NCBI GenBank assembly: GCA_036426205.1
Contig: CM071568.1
Coordinates: 219,153,216-219,217,215 of the forward strand
Reading direction: 5' to 3'
Length of the DNA stretch: 64,000 nt
DNA from: Ascaphus truei
Lineage: Eukaryota > Chordata > Amphibia > Anura > Ascaphidae
The notes beneath the pieces were generated by a model. It ran no database searches. It was given only the letters and a program-made list of their open reading frames with translations, and was not told where the DNA came from. Shown piece after piece: positions 33,159-44,383 of this stretch; position 1 is the stretch's first letter, and each line of letters begins with the position of its first letter. A program made the position numbers and the translations under genes.

Positions 33159-33434
33159 CAGCAGGGCCCCTCTTCTCGGCAATCCGCCGGCACCGAGAAG
33201 GGGGCTGCCATCTTTGATCCTCAGTCGCGCATGCGCAGAACGGGCGGTTGCGCCCGGCGCGCATGCGCAGACCGTTGTCTGCGCGCGCATACCATAGGCC
33301 GCGCATGCGCAGAACGGCGAAAACGCCGGTCTGTGCATGCACAGAACTGAAAATCGTCGGATCCGCTTTCCGGCGATTTTCACTATACGGCGGGCCCCTG
33401 GAACGGAACCCGCTGTATACCCGGGGCCCTGCTG
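33159..33434. mobile_element. TA-flanked MITE with NRF1-like palindromes
   Basis: A 276-bp element with ends CAGCAGGGCCCC and GGGGCCCTGCTG, flanked by TA on both sides (33157-33158 and 33435-33436), as in Tc1/mariner-pogo transposons. The interior repeats GCGCATGCGCAGA three times (about 33225, 33259, 33302), with a fourth decayed copy GTGCATGCACAGA (33333). GCGCATGCGC is the consensus binding site of the vertebrate factor NRF1. Confidence 0.82.
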
Positions 33435-33469
33435 TATATACAAATATAGTCGGTGACAATAAAAGGAGC

Positions 33470-33955
33470 TTTCAAAAGAACTCTTTATCCCAAGGGCAGT
33501 ACAAATGACACTGGGTTATCCCTTAAGGTTGGAGGAAAGGAAGGAGGAAATATTTCACCAGCAACAAAGGTTCTTTACAGTAAGGGCAGTTAAAATGTGT
33601 AATTCAGTACCCATGGAGACTGTGATGGCAGATACAATAGATTTCTTCAAAATAAGGTTGGGCATCTGTAAAAAGTAAAGATATACAGGGATATACCAAA
33701 TAAGTAAACATGGGAAGGATGTTGATCCAGGAGTAATCCGATTGCCAATATTTGGAGTTAGGAAGGAATTTATTTTCCCCCTTATGAGATATTAGATGAT
33801 ATTTCATTTGGGTTTTTGTGTATGCCTTCATCTGGATCAATATACCGTAAGCACAAATATAGGATAAAATACATCTTTCGTCTAAATTTAGCATAGGTTG
33901 AACAGTATGGACGAATGTCTTTTTGAACCTCATCTACTATATATAACTACGTAAC
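33470..33955 (+). pseudogene. CR1-type LINE 3' region
   Basis: It continues the LINE after the two MITEs: the last ORF2 codons (AAAATGTGTAATTCAGTACC region) and the 3' UTR ending near GGTTGAACAGTATGGACGAA and CTTTTTGAACCTCATCTAC. This ending motif is characteristic of amphibian CR1-like LINE tails. Confidence 0.65.
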
Positions 33956-34058
33956 CCGTACCTTTTTTTTAAGCCACTTCTGCCACTGGCTCTATAATTC
34001 CACATCTCACACATTTGAATACAGATGGTAGATTAGAACTTCAATTGGTACCTTAAGG

Positions 34059-34356
34059 CAGGGGTGCACAAACAGGGGGGTGCAACAGATTTTAGGGGGG
34101 ACGCGGCGGTTACAGAGGCCCAATGCTATTCAGCGCGAGACCTCTGTAAATTCACTTACCAGGCCTCGTGTCTACGCATCTCCATGGTGACGAGCGTCAA
34201 ATGACGCCGTGGGTCACGTGACCTCACATGACCCCCGTGGCGTCATTTGACGCTGCGTTCAAGATAGGGGGGAGCGAGACCCAGGGGCAAAGCAGGCAGG
34301 GAGGGAGGGGTGGGGGGGGGGGGGGGGGCGCAGCAGAGCAAGTTTGCGCATCCCTG
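34059..34356. mobile_element. hAT MITE with exact palindromic TSD
   Basis: A 298-bp element. Left end CAGGGGTGCACAAAC, right end GTTTGCGCATCCCTG, flanked by identical CCTTAAGG at 34051-34058 and 34357-34364. The interior has GTCAAATGACGCC, GGTCACGTGACC and TCATTTGACGC, plus a G run near the right end. Confidence 0.88.
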
Positions 34357-34636
34357 CCTTAAGGCAAAGGTAAACATAGCAACTTAGGCTGGTGTCACCA
34401 ATGATTTCTATTCTGCAATTCACAGTCAGTCAATCACAATCCTAACTACACTGCACTTTTAATACTCCATCTCTGTATTCTCCTACCCATACCGTATTCT
34501 CCCATAGCGTGGTTGGCAGAATAACTAATATCTATAGTATACTTAATAGAAAGGAATAAATGCCAATACACATGCTCCCGTGGTTAAGAATTCATTGATC
34601 TAGTTTAATATTTTCCTACTTAAGAATTCCTCATAA

Positions 34637-34943
34637 CAGGGGCGCGCAAACTTTTTTTGCTGCGCTCCCTCTGCCTCTTCTGCTCCAGTGGTGCGCCTCC
34701 CCCTTTACCTCACGCGGTGTGAAATGACGCAGCGGGGTCATGTGACCCGCGACGTCATTTAATGCGTGTGCCATCACGTCACATGACCACGCGGCCTCAT
34801 TTGACGCAGAGACACAGAAAGTTTAGAGTTGCAGGGACCTCACACGATCCCCCGGCATTTCATTTAAATGCCTTGGGGGAAGGGCGCGGGGCCCCTGCAA
34901 CACCGCGCCCTCCCCAGAAAAATCTCGCGCCCTCGCATTGCTG
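34637..34943. mobile_element. hAT MITE, same family
   Basis: A 307-bp element. Left end CAGGGGCGCGCAAACTTTTT; right-end complement CAGCAATGCGAGGGCGCGAG. Flanks CCTCATAA (34629-34636) and CCTCATAG (34944-34951) give an 8-bp duplication with one change. It shares the CATTTCATTTAAATGCC block with the copies at 29.2 and 30.7 kb. Confidence 0.82.
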
Positions 34944-36283
34944 CCTCATAGTACAGAGGCCATTTAGTTGTATCGTATGGAAACAAAAATGTAAACTTGA
35001 CACCTCAGCAGATCATACATTACAGCTATATTCTGCATCCAACGAGAAAGTAAAAAAGTAGTTTTCTATAAAGATATGGTAAAAATCCCAGCAGTGATTC
35101 CATGCACTTTATACAAATGTAGATTTAGATTTAGGGTCATCATACTACGTAGAAGCCTCCTTAAATTAATTAATGCAGGAGCCAGTACACATATGGGAGT
35201 GACCTCCCATCAGTAATACATGAATACATCTATTCCAGGCTGAGGCAGTGGGTTAGTGAATATGGGTTCAAGTCATTAGTGTTCGTCAGGCTCTGTATTG
35301 ATGTGCTGATGTGATCTTTGCTTTGCACATTTGTAAATAAGCATAGGATTCTTTTCTGTAATATATGTGATGGATGAGACGAGGACCAGATTGAGGCATG
35401 GGTTAGTCATGTACATTAGAAAATGAAAAGCTGAATGAACCACAAGGCATAATGCATTCAATGCTGTTTCTTCTCAGTGTTACTGTAGACTGAAAACATT
35501 TGGAGAACCATTTCAGTATTGTATACCTCAAGATAAAACCAATGGCCAAATAATAGCCAAGTTGAACACAACCATTAGTTTTCTTGAATTCTGGGGTTTA
35601 GGTTTTTTAAGGTAACTTTTGCGTTACATTGATGCTCAGAAGCAATATTATTCTGCATCTCTAAGTGATGAGGTATGCAAATATTATGTTGCTTTTGTAC
35701 ACCATACATTGCACTTGCAATCTGGGGTGTGTCAATAGGAGGACCTGAGGAAGAGTGAAATGACGGACATACTATTTCTCTACAATCAACTATTTTAAAT
35801 TTAGCATTTGATTTAGTCTATACTTTTATTTAGTTTTGCACCGTTTGAAAATTCAACTAAAAAATAAATAAATGGAAGCAGCTTGCCGGGCCAGTAAATC
35901 GGCTTTAAATGTTATGAAGCTTTTCACATCTCCCACAGCCTAAATTTACCATGCTTCACTTTACAGAAGATACGAGACTGTAAATATAGGTCTGCTTCAT
36001 TAATACTCTACTTGTAATATCAGAAGCTCATTCTCATGGATGTTGTGTGCCATAATAGTACAAAGCTATTTAAATGTAGAATATTTTTAACTTTTACCTA
36101 AAAGTGAAGATTCCATATCACGCTTGATTTTCTGCCCGCTTTGCCACGGTTTGGGGTGATTTAATAAGTTAAACAACACACAGAAACCCAAGAAGCTCAT
36201 TTTGGGAACCCCTGAGCCCCCACAAAAAAAAAATATATGTATATAAGTGTCAAAAGGGAGTGCTACTTAGCGGGGCGGATGCA

Positions 36284-36605
36284 AAAAACAAAGAACAAAA
36301 AAGCCCAATGCCACTTCCAAAGTGTCGTAAGCCTGTGAGCCACATCAAGGCAGACCCTGCTCACATGTCCTTCTCCCTCCTAATAGAGGTAAATGAAAAT
36401 TTTAATCCTAATAGAGGTGTATTAGTATTTTATCTGGTAGTGTTAGGACCTGTGAGCAGGGTCTGCCTTGATGTGGCTCACAGGCTTACAATGCTTTGGC
36501 CAAAGGATTAAACTAAATGACCCTTTTTCAAGAGAATATATAAGTATTTTACTGTGCATTTTTGTCATATTAGAAGTGGCATTGGGCTTTTTTGTTCTTT
36601 GTTTT
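36284..36605. repeat. Inverted repeat with 75- to 90-bp matching blocks
   Basis: Left blocks CAAAGAACAAAAAAGCCC-AATGCCACTTC and TAAGCCTGTGAGCCACATCA-AGGCAGACCCTGCTCACA are mirrored on the right by TGTGAGCAGGGTCTGCCTTG-ATGTGGCTCACAGGCTTA and GAAGTGGCATTGGGC-TTTTTTGTTCTTTG. The loop of about 60 bp contains a short direct repeat CCTAATAGAGGT. Confidence 0.85.
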
Positions 36606-38028
36606 ATGATTTAAAAATAAACCAGAGTATCGATGACAGGGCTACATCATTAACCGACAAGAAACACCGTTTTAAAAAAACATACAAGCCACCATAATAT
36701 TTCCTAAACAAAAAGGTCAATACATTTACATTTTGCACAGCTTCAAGGTGCATTCATTCTCCTCATTTACAAGCTTTATCATTATCAGAGTTTTATGGGA
36801 TTCAAAAAAGATAAATATTTAGACTTGTGTTGAAGAATTTCATATCCTAAAGAGTATTCATGACCTCCAAATATTCCTGCAAGAAATGAAAGCCAAAAAA
36901 AGGAGAAGCCCATTACACATTTAGCTGAACCCAATAAGCAACAGTAGTGGAAGCATGATGATTGCTATATTTAGTAAGCAACTGGAAAAAAAAGATCATT
37001 ACTTTAATCTTTGGTGAACTCAGCTTGGTTGAGATTGCACATTACCTTGCGTAACAAGAAAATATACTTGGCATACAGTACTTTGCGGGGATCACAGTAA
37101 TGAAAAAGAAAAAAATATATATGTATAAAATTCTACACTAGTTCAGAGTAGACCTTCCAAACGATTAAACAGATATTATTCTTGCCTAGATATGCTCAAC
37201 ACTTGCACACAAAGCAATTAAATGGCCTATTTGGTAGGTTTTTGTTGTTTTATAAATAAATACTCCAACATTTTTCTATATACAGTATATATATATATTA
37301 GTGGGCTAATTTTAATTTTTGCTGCTTTGATCCTGGCCTGCCTTTGCCCTATTTTGGACAACCAACTAAGTCTATATTTTTGGACTTTTCCAGTGGACAG
37401 TGCTGTGCTGATTCTTGTATGCAGTATCTTTACATCAAGGAGCTGAGTATCTTGGTTATTATATCCTCCCTGTTTTTGTTTCCCATCTGCTTTAATACAT
37501 GTATTTGGGTCACTAAATATACATACCTGTATGTCTCCTTTGCCCTAGCATTACCTGAGTTGCAAGAGGTTTACACCTTGCTAGTGATATTCTTTACTGC
37601 TATCAGTATAACAACTCATGTTATTTTCTGTAAGAATTTTTTCATGCATATATATGTAGACCTGTGATGCTCTATAGTCTCTTATACATGTGGTGACCGG
37701 CCGGTCTATATTGCCTTATTGTGGGAACTTTTGTTCCCACAGTAAGCTAGGTTCTTAAGGGCATTATTTCTTTTTGGGTCCATATTATATGTGCATTCTA
37801 TGTTTTTCTGTTTTTTTTCTTGTCCATTGGTTTTTTCATTATTCATTAGTCAGGCGGCTCTCCATTTAGTTGTTTGTATGTCGTTATTTTCTATTCTATT
37901 AAAAGTACCCCTTTTATTCTTTGCAAACATTTGTCTGAGTGCTATTTTAGAGGTTTTTTTTTTTTTGTGTTTCCATATATATATATAGCCTATCCCATAG
38001 CCTCTCTTGCATTCCCAGTAAAATCAAC

Positions 38029-38073
38029 CCCACACTGATGAGACCCATCAAGGTCGAAACGGCTGTCTGTGGG
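38029..38073 (+). ncRNA. Hammerhead ribozyme motif (type I, minimal stem III)
   Basis: All core elements are present in order. Stem I 5' strand CCCACA (38029-38034); CTGATGA (38035-38041); stem II GACC/GGTC (38042-38045 with 38052-38055) closed by loop CATCAA; GAAA (38056-38059); a two-pair stem III AC/GT with loop GGCT (38059-38066); cleavage nucleotide C at 38067 in a GTC triplet; and stem I 3' strand TGTGGG (38068-38073), which pairs perfectly with the 5' strand. Short stem III hammerheads of this type are known from Penelope-like retroelements and related repeats in amphibians. It lies on the strand opposite to SLC4A7, so it cannot cut the SLC4A7 pre-mRNA. Confidence 0.8.
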
Positions 38074-38192
38074 TGGTTTTCTGGGTATGCACCTAACACC
38101 TGGTGTGCTAAGAGCTGTGCCAGTGACCATGCAGCAAAGCTTAAGCCTATAGGGAACCATGTTTAAAAATGGTTATTGAGGCAAAAGTGACA

Positions 38193-38314
38193 CTGTGTGC
38201 TCATTTGCATGTCATTTTCAGAATCCCTTGCTGCGTGGAAGTGCTGTATGCTGGGTGATGATGGGGAAAGGCGGGGTTGCAGACCTGCCTAAGACATTGC
38301 AGATGAGCATACAG
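38193..38314 (+). repeat. Octamer-bearing inverted repeat, downstream of the hammerhead
   Basis: Starts CTGTGTGCTCATTTGCATGT and ends GCAGATGAGCATACAG. The flank GCTTAAGCCTATAGGGAACC (about 38139-38158) is shared, reversed, with the 18.3-kb copy. It lies 120 bp downstream of the hammerhead and probably belongs to the same composite repeat. Confidence 0.75.
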
Positions 38315-38460
38315 TTAATTGTTAATATATAATAATATTATAAGATATATATGATATATAAATATATATATTTATATATTATATAATTATATATATATAC
38401 ATACATATACACATACATATACATGTAGAGGTATCTCAGTACCGTGTTAGCCGAGCTTCA

Positions 38461-38652
38461 ATAATCGAAAATAACATAGATGAACCATTCTGTGGCTAAC
38501 GAAATGCTTTATTTGTGCGAGCTTTCGAGATACACTGATCTCTTCATTGTAAACATAACGCCGAAGAAGAGATCATGTATCTCGAAAGCTCGCACAATAA
38601 AAGCATTTCGTTAGCCACAGAATGGTATCTATCTATTTATTTTTCGATTATA
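38461..38652. repeat. Fold-back element beside the gypsy LTR
   Basis: Left arm CCATTCTGTGGCTAACGAAA-TGC and GCGAGCTTTCGAGATAC; right arm GTATCTCGAAAGCTCGC and GCATTTCGTTAGCCACAG-AATGG. The centre includes GAAGAAGAGATCATGTATCTC-GAAAGC, a diverged form of the CTGAGGAAG-stem-CGAAAGC hairpin. The outer TAATCGAAAATA/TATTTTTCGATTA also pair. Confidence 0.82.
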
Positions 38653-38668
38653 TATATATATATATATA

Positions 38669-40016
38669 TGTAAGGGTTGTTCCCTATGAATAACCGCCGC
38701 TACTACTTGCTGTGCAACCTGTGTGGCTCTCAGGAGCCTAAGCCTCGCTTGGGAACCTGGGGTACATACAATCATACATCTCTAGGTGCAACGCCTCCAC
38801 CTGGAGGGATCCCAACGGAGTGGGAGGAGAGGCCCTCACAGGAAACAACCACACAACGCTACCGAATATAAAACAGGACGGGCTTTACTGCATGGAAACA
38901 CACATATCACGTAATAACATCATAAACAGCATAACCTCATCATGCGCCACGGCGGGGGCGCTAACCACACTGGGTGTCACGGGGACACACCAAATAGTGC
39001 GTTCACGGCGGACGCTACCACACCTCTGGGCGTCACGGCGGACGCTATCACATCTGGCGTCACGGCGGACGTCACACCTCACTAGGCGTCACGCTGGACG
39101 CTAACCACCCACAATGTAACCCCCACCCTGTGTTAGTAACCCCCACACAAATGTCCGTGCCCGAAGTCAAATACCACTTACATTGGTATGTGTGACTGCG
39201 CAGGCCACTTGTTGGTGATAGGCCTGGTTGGTGCACGTGAGTTGCAGGTTACCTGCCCGGGCTCCAAGCCACGGGTACCAGCGCATATAAATCCGCACGA
39301 TCCGACGGGGTCCTCCACACGACGTGGGTTTGAAAGTCAGCGCGAACAATGTCCACTCCTTGTCGCAGGTCTTTGGTGGTGTCCTGAGCCCAGAACCCAC
39401 CTCAAAGGGCCGCACGGCTTCCAACACTGTGTCCCTGTCTATTCAACCAATAATGGGGCAGTGTCCCTTATCTAGGTGCCTGTCCAAGCTCCACAAGCTA
39501 CTAGATGGCTCGGACCAACTGGGACCGTTGGGGGCTGCTGGCCTAATGCAGAGGTCCACTGACCCGCATCCACCTCTTACCCCTATCTGGTCCGGATCCT
39601 GACTGCCTGCGTGGCTGCAGAACCCCGCGAAATGTAGCAATCTCTTCCCAGGCAAACCCCTCAGCCCTATTGGCTCCCTGGCGTCAGGTTGCTCTGCCCC
39701 TATGCACCCTGGGGGCTGGCATGCTCATCTCGCGCAGTGCGCGAGCTATTGATCCTCCCGCGCTGGGTTCGGGCACTGCGCATGCGCAACAGCCCTAACT
39801 GGCGGCGCCCTGGTTCCCGAGCCGCCGGGCGGTAGAACGCGGATCGCGGCCTTAGCGACGGCCGATCGCAGTCCCCGGCAACCGGGCCATGCTCGCCGCC
39901 GCCGTCCCTAGCACCAGGGATCTCTCCTTCGCGCGCCGGCCCCCCTCACTCCCTCGACACAAGCGTCTGCGAAAGGGAGGAGGGGGTCAGCCCATGACAG
40001 GGGGGACCTGGCTACA
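38669..40016 (-). mobile_element. Ty3/gypsy LTR 1 (3' LTR)
   Basis: A 1,348-bp LTR. On the minus strand it runs from TGTAGCCAGGTCCCCCC to AACAACCCTTACA. The near copy at 45725-47084 establishes it as an LTR. It contains four to five tandem GCGTCACGGCGGACGCTA units (about 38990-39100), a GC-rich CpG-dense end (39740-39960) and a GCGCATGCGC palindrome near 39777. The left flank is an AT microsatellite, so a target-site duplication cannot be read. Confidence 0.92.
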
Positions 40017-40031
40017 TCCTCCCCCTGGTTG
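40017..40031 (-). promoter_or_regulatory. Polypurine tract of the gypsy element
   Basis: On the minus strand CAACCAGGGGGAGGA directly precedes the 3' LTR: the expected second-strand primer site. A copy of it also follows LTR 2 at 47085-47098. Confidence 0.75.
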
Positions 40032-40147
40032 AGAACTCCAACGTCCTCGCTTGAACCACATAACCTTCCAACAGTGTACAAAAATTATATATAAAAAGCA
40101 AGTGTTAAAATACAACTTAACGATTATACTAAACGAGATTGTACAGT

Positions 40148-40393
40148 TCAACAAAACATATTTATAAATGAGGCTAGCTTGGCTTTAGCTTGCTGCTGAG
40201 ACTCATAGTGAGGTCCCCTATGAATCATAAGCCACTCTAGTGGGGGGCGTCTCACTCGCTGGCTCCTGCGAGTCTCAGTCTCCATTTCTTCCTCTTGAGA
40301 CAGACCATGATAGGCTTGAGGCCTAGACTCTCTGGCAGAGGGTGAACCAGTTTGGGGAAGTCCTTTGTAACTGAACATTGTCTTTTGAGGCAC
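40148..40393 (-). pseudogene. Gypsy Pol C-terminal tail
   Basis: An 81-codon frame with the basic block RRSQRVRRPPLEWL near its end, which is typical of the extreme C-terminus of vertebrate Ty3/gypsy Pol. It lies just before the polypurine tract, so it is in the expected place. It is connected to the integrase only through frameshifts. Confidence 0.65.
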
Positions 40394-40746
40394 AAAACTC
40401 GGAGTTGGTAGATCTAATGATTGGTTACTTGGTGAAAATTCTGATGAAGGTTACTTTGTCAGCCGGGCCCTTACTTGTTGCTCCTTCGGGAGGTGCCCAC
40501 CAGTCTCTGTTGGATGTTCCTCTAAAGGATCTTGAATTGTCTCATCTGTGGGCCCTGGATTCTCATAGACTCTTAGGCTCACTGCCGTTTGTTACTGTTC
40601 TGTTTCGGGTTCACTTTTCCCAGTTGGGAGATAGGTAACAAGTGGTTTCGGTGCCAGACTTTTACCCTGCCATTCACGTCACGTATGCGATAAACAGGGA
40701 GGCCCGGCATTTGGGACTCTACTTGAAAGGCCCCTCTCTCCAGCGA

Positions 40747-41390
40747 TCAGCTAACTTGTGCTGCCTGGAATCCTAAGTTGCGTAGGAGAACTGACGTCTC
40801 CGGTTGGAGCGCTCTATAGAGTACTTTGTGGTCGTACCGTTTTTTATATTGGCATTCATCGAGCGGGTGGCTCTTTCGGCTAATTGATAGGCACGGTGCA
40901 GACTGTCCTGGAGTCTCTGCACATATCGATAATGAGCCATGTTGGGTATTCCCGTCGGTAGTACCCGTAGGCGGGTGCGATTGCAGTCTGGCTTCTCTCC
41001 CGAACATATGAAGTATGGGTTGTACCCGTGGACTCGTGCCTAGTGCAATTGTAGGCATGCACCAAGGCTCAACATGTTTACTCCATTCTCCTTTTTGGGA
41101 ATTTTCAGAGTGCCTAGCATGTCCAGCAATGTCCGATAATCTTTCAGGGAGCGCATTCCCTCTGGGTGTAGGGAGTAGTCCTGGACTTTTGAATGTTCAA
41201 CAGTGTTAGCAACTCCTTTGATCAGCTTGCTCTCAAAATCCCGTCCCTGGTCAGAGTGCATCCTGCTGGGCAGACATAATGCACAAAATACTTCTCCCAC
41301 AGTACTTTTAGCCACTGTGGTAGCCTTCTGGGTCCTTCGTGGGGAAGGCTTGAGCGTATCGAGTTGTGGATCTGTCACTACTAGCACATT
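40747..41390 (-). pseudogene. Gypsy integrase (catalytic core and C-terminus)
   Basis: Fragments in two frames: the core shows SDQGRDFESKLIKG, which includes the second catalytic Asp context of DDE integrases, and further on the HMFGREARL block found after the core in gypsy elements. Upstream, at about 41440-41480, KSAGPMD-type residues mark the start of the core. Frameshifts every 150-300 bases prevent an intact frame. Confidence 0.82.
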
Positions 41391-41948
41391 TCCTATACCC
41401 TTTGAATCGGCTCTAGCACAAAAAGTCCATACAAACTAAATCCATAGGCCCAGCACTTTTGAGATGGCCCATTGGAGCAGCACGGGTGGGAAGGGTTTCC
41501 TATGAATGCACCGTAGACATTTTTCTGCAGTGTTGTTCAATTGACTCCCGCATTCTAGGCCAGAAGAACCGGTCTAGCACTAAACCCAAGGTCTTATCCA
41601 CCCCAAATGTCCATGATCATGTAGTGATCTTAAAACGAGCCTTGCATACGCCGAGGTTAGAAATAGTTGTCGACGATCAGGATGATTGGGAATTGAACGA
41701 CCCTATAGAGTAGGCCGTTATTCATCTCAAATATCCCATTTCTCATGAGAAGACTCACATCCTCGCGAGGAGCCCGTTTCACCAGTGAAGAGTCTTTTGG
41801 GTAGTGCCTCTCGGACAGCCTTAGCCGCAGGATCATGTGTCTGTGCTAGTACCAGTTCCTTCACCGTGAAGATAAAGTCTTGTGTTAGACCCATGCATCG
41901 GGTGGCAGAGTAAGCTTCTGGAGGGCTTGAGGTCGACACCCTAAAGAA

Positions 41949-42433
41949 TCATACTGTAGCTCGGAGAATGCCACTCGGTCGTTTACAATAGCAGCAGGGG
42001 AACACATAGCTCTCTTCTGGTCCTGAATTTTCTTCCCACGGGCCATCGTCGGCGTTCTCGCCCAGTCCCGATCTCCTAGATAGAGCATCGGCTCCTATAT
42101 TGAGAGGTCCAGGCTTATATTTCATAGAAAACTGGTGACCATCTGTGACCGGTCGCATCTAACTTGGCCGTGGTTTGTACATAGGTCAGCGGATTGTTGT
42201 CTGTTCGGACCTCGAAGGTGACCCCATATAGGTAATTCAGTAGTTTGTCAGATATGGCCCATTTGAGGGCGGGAAATCCAATTTGTGACTGGATAATTCT
42301 TTTCACTGGGAGTCAAACTTCTACTTGCATATGCCACAGGACGAAGTCCAGTGGGGTACTTCTGGTGTAGCACAGCTCCCAATCCGTTGAGGCTGGCATC
42401 AAGTGCAGAATGTAAGGCTCTCCGGGTCAGCAT
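41949..42433 (-). pseudogene. Gypsy RNase H and connection domain
   Basis: In order on the minus strand: LDASLNGLGAVLHQ (first RNase H Asp), RPVAYASRSLTPSEKNYP, EVRTDNNPLTYV (TDN motif), KYKPGPLNIGADALSRR (conserved PGxxNxxADALSR ending). The blocks are in three frames, broken by single-base indels. Confidence 0.88.
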
Positions 42434-42829
42434 AGGCTAGAACGGGAGCCTCTGTTAAAAATATTCTTCAGCCTTTAAATGCTTCTTCACAAGGGGCGTC
42501 CAAGATCCCGAAGGGGGTGGGTCTTGGGGGGGTCCTTCTGCTTGGGTTCCTCTGGAAGACCTTCAGCAAATCGTTCAGCAAGCTGCCTTCTTGGAGTATC
42601 CGTCCACGAATCGTCTATAGTATCCACAGAACCCGAGAATAATGACCTCAGTCCATTACATCTCGGGTTATGGCCAATTCAACCACGCCTCCACCTTGGC
42701 CGGGTCGGTGGCCACTCCGTCTGCAGACACGATATATGCCCAATAAGTGACCGATGTTCGAACAGAAGCGGCACTTATCCAAGGAGAGCTTCAGGCCTTT
42801 TTTCCCTAAGCATCCAACACTTTCATCAG

Positions 42830-43400
42830 CCTAGTCTCGTGTTCTCAAGGGTGGCTCCGAACACAATTATGTCGTCTAGGAGACCAAACACTCACGCGGA
42901 CACATATCTCCAATCGTCTTTTCCATAAGCCGTTGGAAAGTGGGCTGGGCAGCCACAGATACCTTGGGGCATCCGAGTGAACTGATAAAATCCCAGAGGA
43001 CAGACGAACGCCGTCTTCTCTTGATCAGTGGGGCTACTCGGAACCTGGTAATACCCAGATCGAAGGTCCAACACGCTAAACCACTGGCTTCCGGACAGTG
43101 CGCTGAGGATATCCTCTATTCGGGTCGGGTAGCGTGTATTGGTCAGGCACAGTACGTCTGTTCAATGTTCTGTAGTCCACGCACAATCGAACAGACCCAT
43201 CTTCTTTTACCACCACAATCGGTGAGGCATAGGGACTCTGAGATCCGGTCACTATGCCGGCCGTTTCCATCTCATTCAGGACACCCCGCACATCCTCCAC
43301 ATCTCTGGGAGCTAAGCGGCGCGACCTTTCCCTAAATGGCGTGTCATCATTCAGACGAATCGTGTGCGAGCGCTTCTGCTGCATCCCACGTCCATCTCAC
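42830..43400 (-). pseudogene. Gypsy reverse transcriptase
   Basis: Blocks in order: PFRERSRRLAP, SPYASPIVVVKEDGSVRLCV followed by DYRTLN, LDLRSGYYQVP (first catalytic Asp), FYQFTRMPQGI, and an LDD pair near 42870. A one-base deletion falls immediately before the Asp pair, so the catalytic motif is disrupted in this sequence. Whether that is real or a consensus error is discussed in the findings. Confidence 0.92.
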
Positions 43401-44137
43401 TAGTAGAGACACATTCGTTCTCTCTCAACTGAGCACGTAGCTTCTCTTCCATGCTTCTTCCAGAGGAGACTCTCGAAGTCGAATTGTAGTGCCTCGGCCT
43501 TTCTCCCACACGGGCAGGTTGTGAAAGGTCACTGGGTCGTCTACAGGATCCACCGGATAAATTCACCCAACTTGTCCTACTTCCAGCGGCACGGTAATGG
43601 AAGGGAACTGTTCTGGATAGACACGGTAATCTTCCTGGGGACAGAAGATGGCCAATCCCGTACTTCAGGTATCATTCGGTATCCCCACTGATTCTCAGAA
43701 TCGGGGAGGGTCTCCAGCGAAGAAGTATCGGTCGTGTTCGTGCCGATGGGGTACTTGATCAGCGCTGTCACGTGCCTCACTCCCCCTGGTGGAATCTGCA
43801 ATAAAACCTCGCTCTGATTAAAGATTTCACCAATCTTCCTCATACGCCACCCATAGCATTCTTCCTGCAGGCCAGGGGCTATATTCAGGGATGAAAACGG
43901 TAGTAGCTCGCCGGCTTCTTGGAGGGAATGAGCGAATAACCGAACCTCACAATATCTGCATTCGTGCCTAGTATGATGGGGGCACTGGGATGTTCTCGAG
44001 CCTCGGACAGACCAAAGCTTCCACCAGCATGGGATGCGACTTGTTAGTGTTCAACTGCAATATCCAGCTTGACGCCACTATTCCGTCTATGGGATAATCA
44101 TCTTTACTCAGTCCCATAACTTATCTTTTCGGCTGAC
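43401..44137 (-). pseudogene. Gypsy Pol region between protease and RT
   Basis: Fragmented frames (notably 43351-43566 and 43577-43843) on the same strand as the rest of Pol. EEKLRAQLRENECVSTSEMD resembles the segment just upstream of RT in gypsy elements. No catalytic motif expected or seen. Confidence 0.6.
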
Positions 44138-44383
44138 TCAAGGGAAGATGGCTGAGGTGCTGATCGTAGAATGGACGGTAGTGATGGTCACTTGTGATCC
44201 AGTGTCCAGAAGTTGATGAGAGTATATCCCCTCCACGACGACTCTTATTACAGCGGTGGGCCCTACTCGGCAGTACGAGAGTAAGCATCGGCGGGGGCGT
44301 ATCCCGTTGGAAGGCCTCCCCGACTCCTCGGCAACATCCTCGGGTACGGTTGATAGGGACGAGATTGCCTTCCGCACGGTCAC
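44138..44383 (-). pseudogene. Gypsy aspartic protease
   Basis: It shows RVVVEGIYSHQLLDTGSQVT, with the DTGS active-site loop of retroelement aspartic proteases in a suitable beta-strand setting. It lies between the zinc knuckle of Gag and RT, the normal gypsy order. Confidence 0.82.

Noticed and set aside
37222..37988. Hydrophobic open frames resembling membrane proteins (74, 107 and 65 codons)
   Set aside because: AT-rich, in different frames, with no splice sites or recognisable family; they precede the hammerhead in what is probably a repeat.
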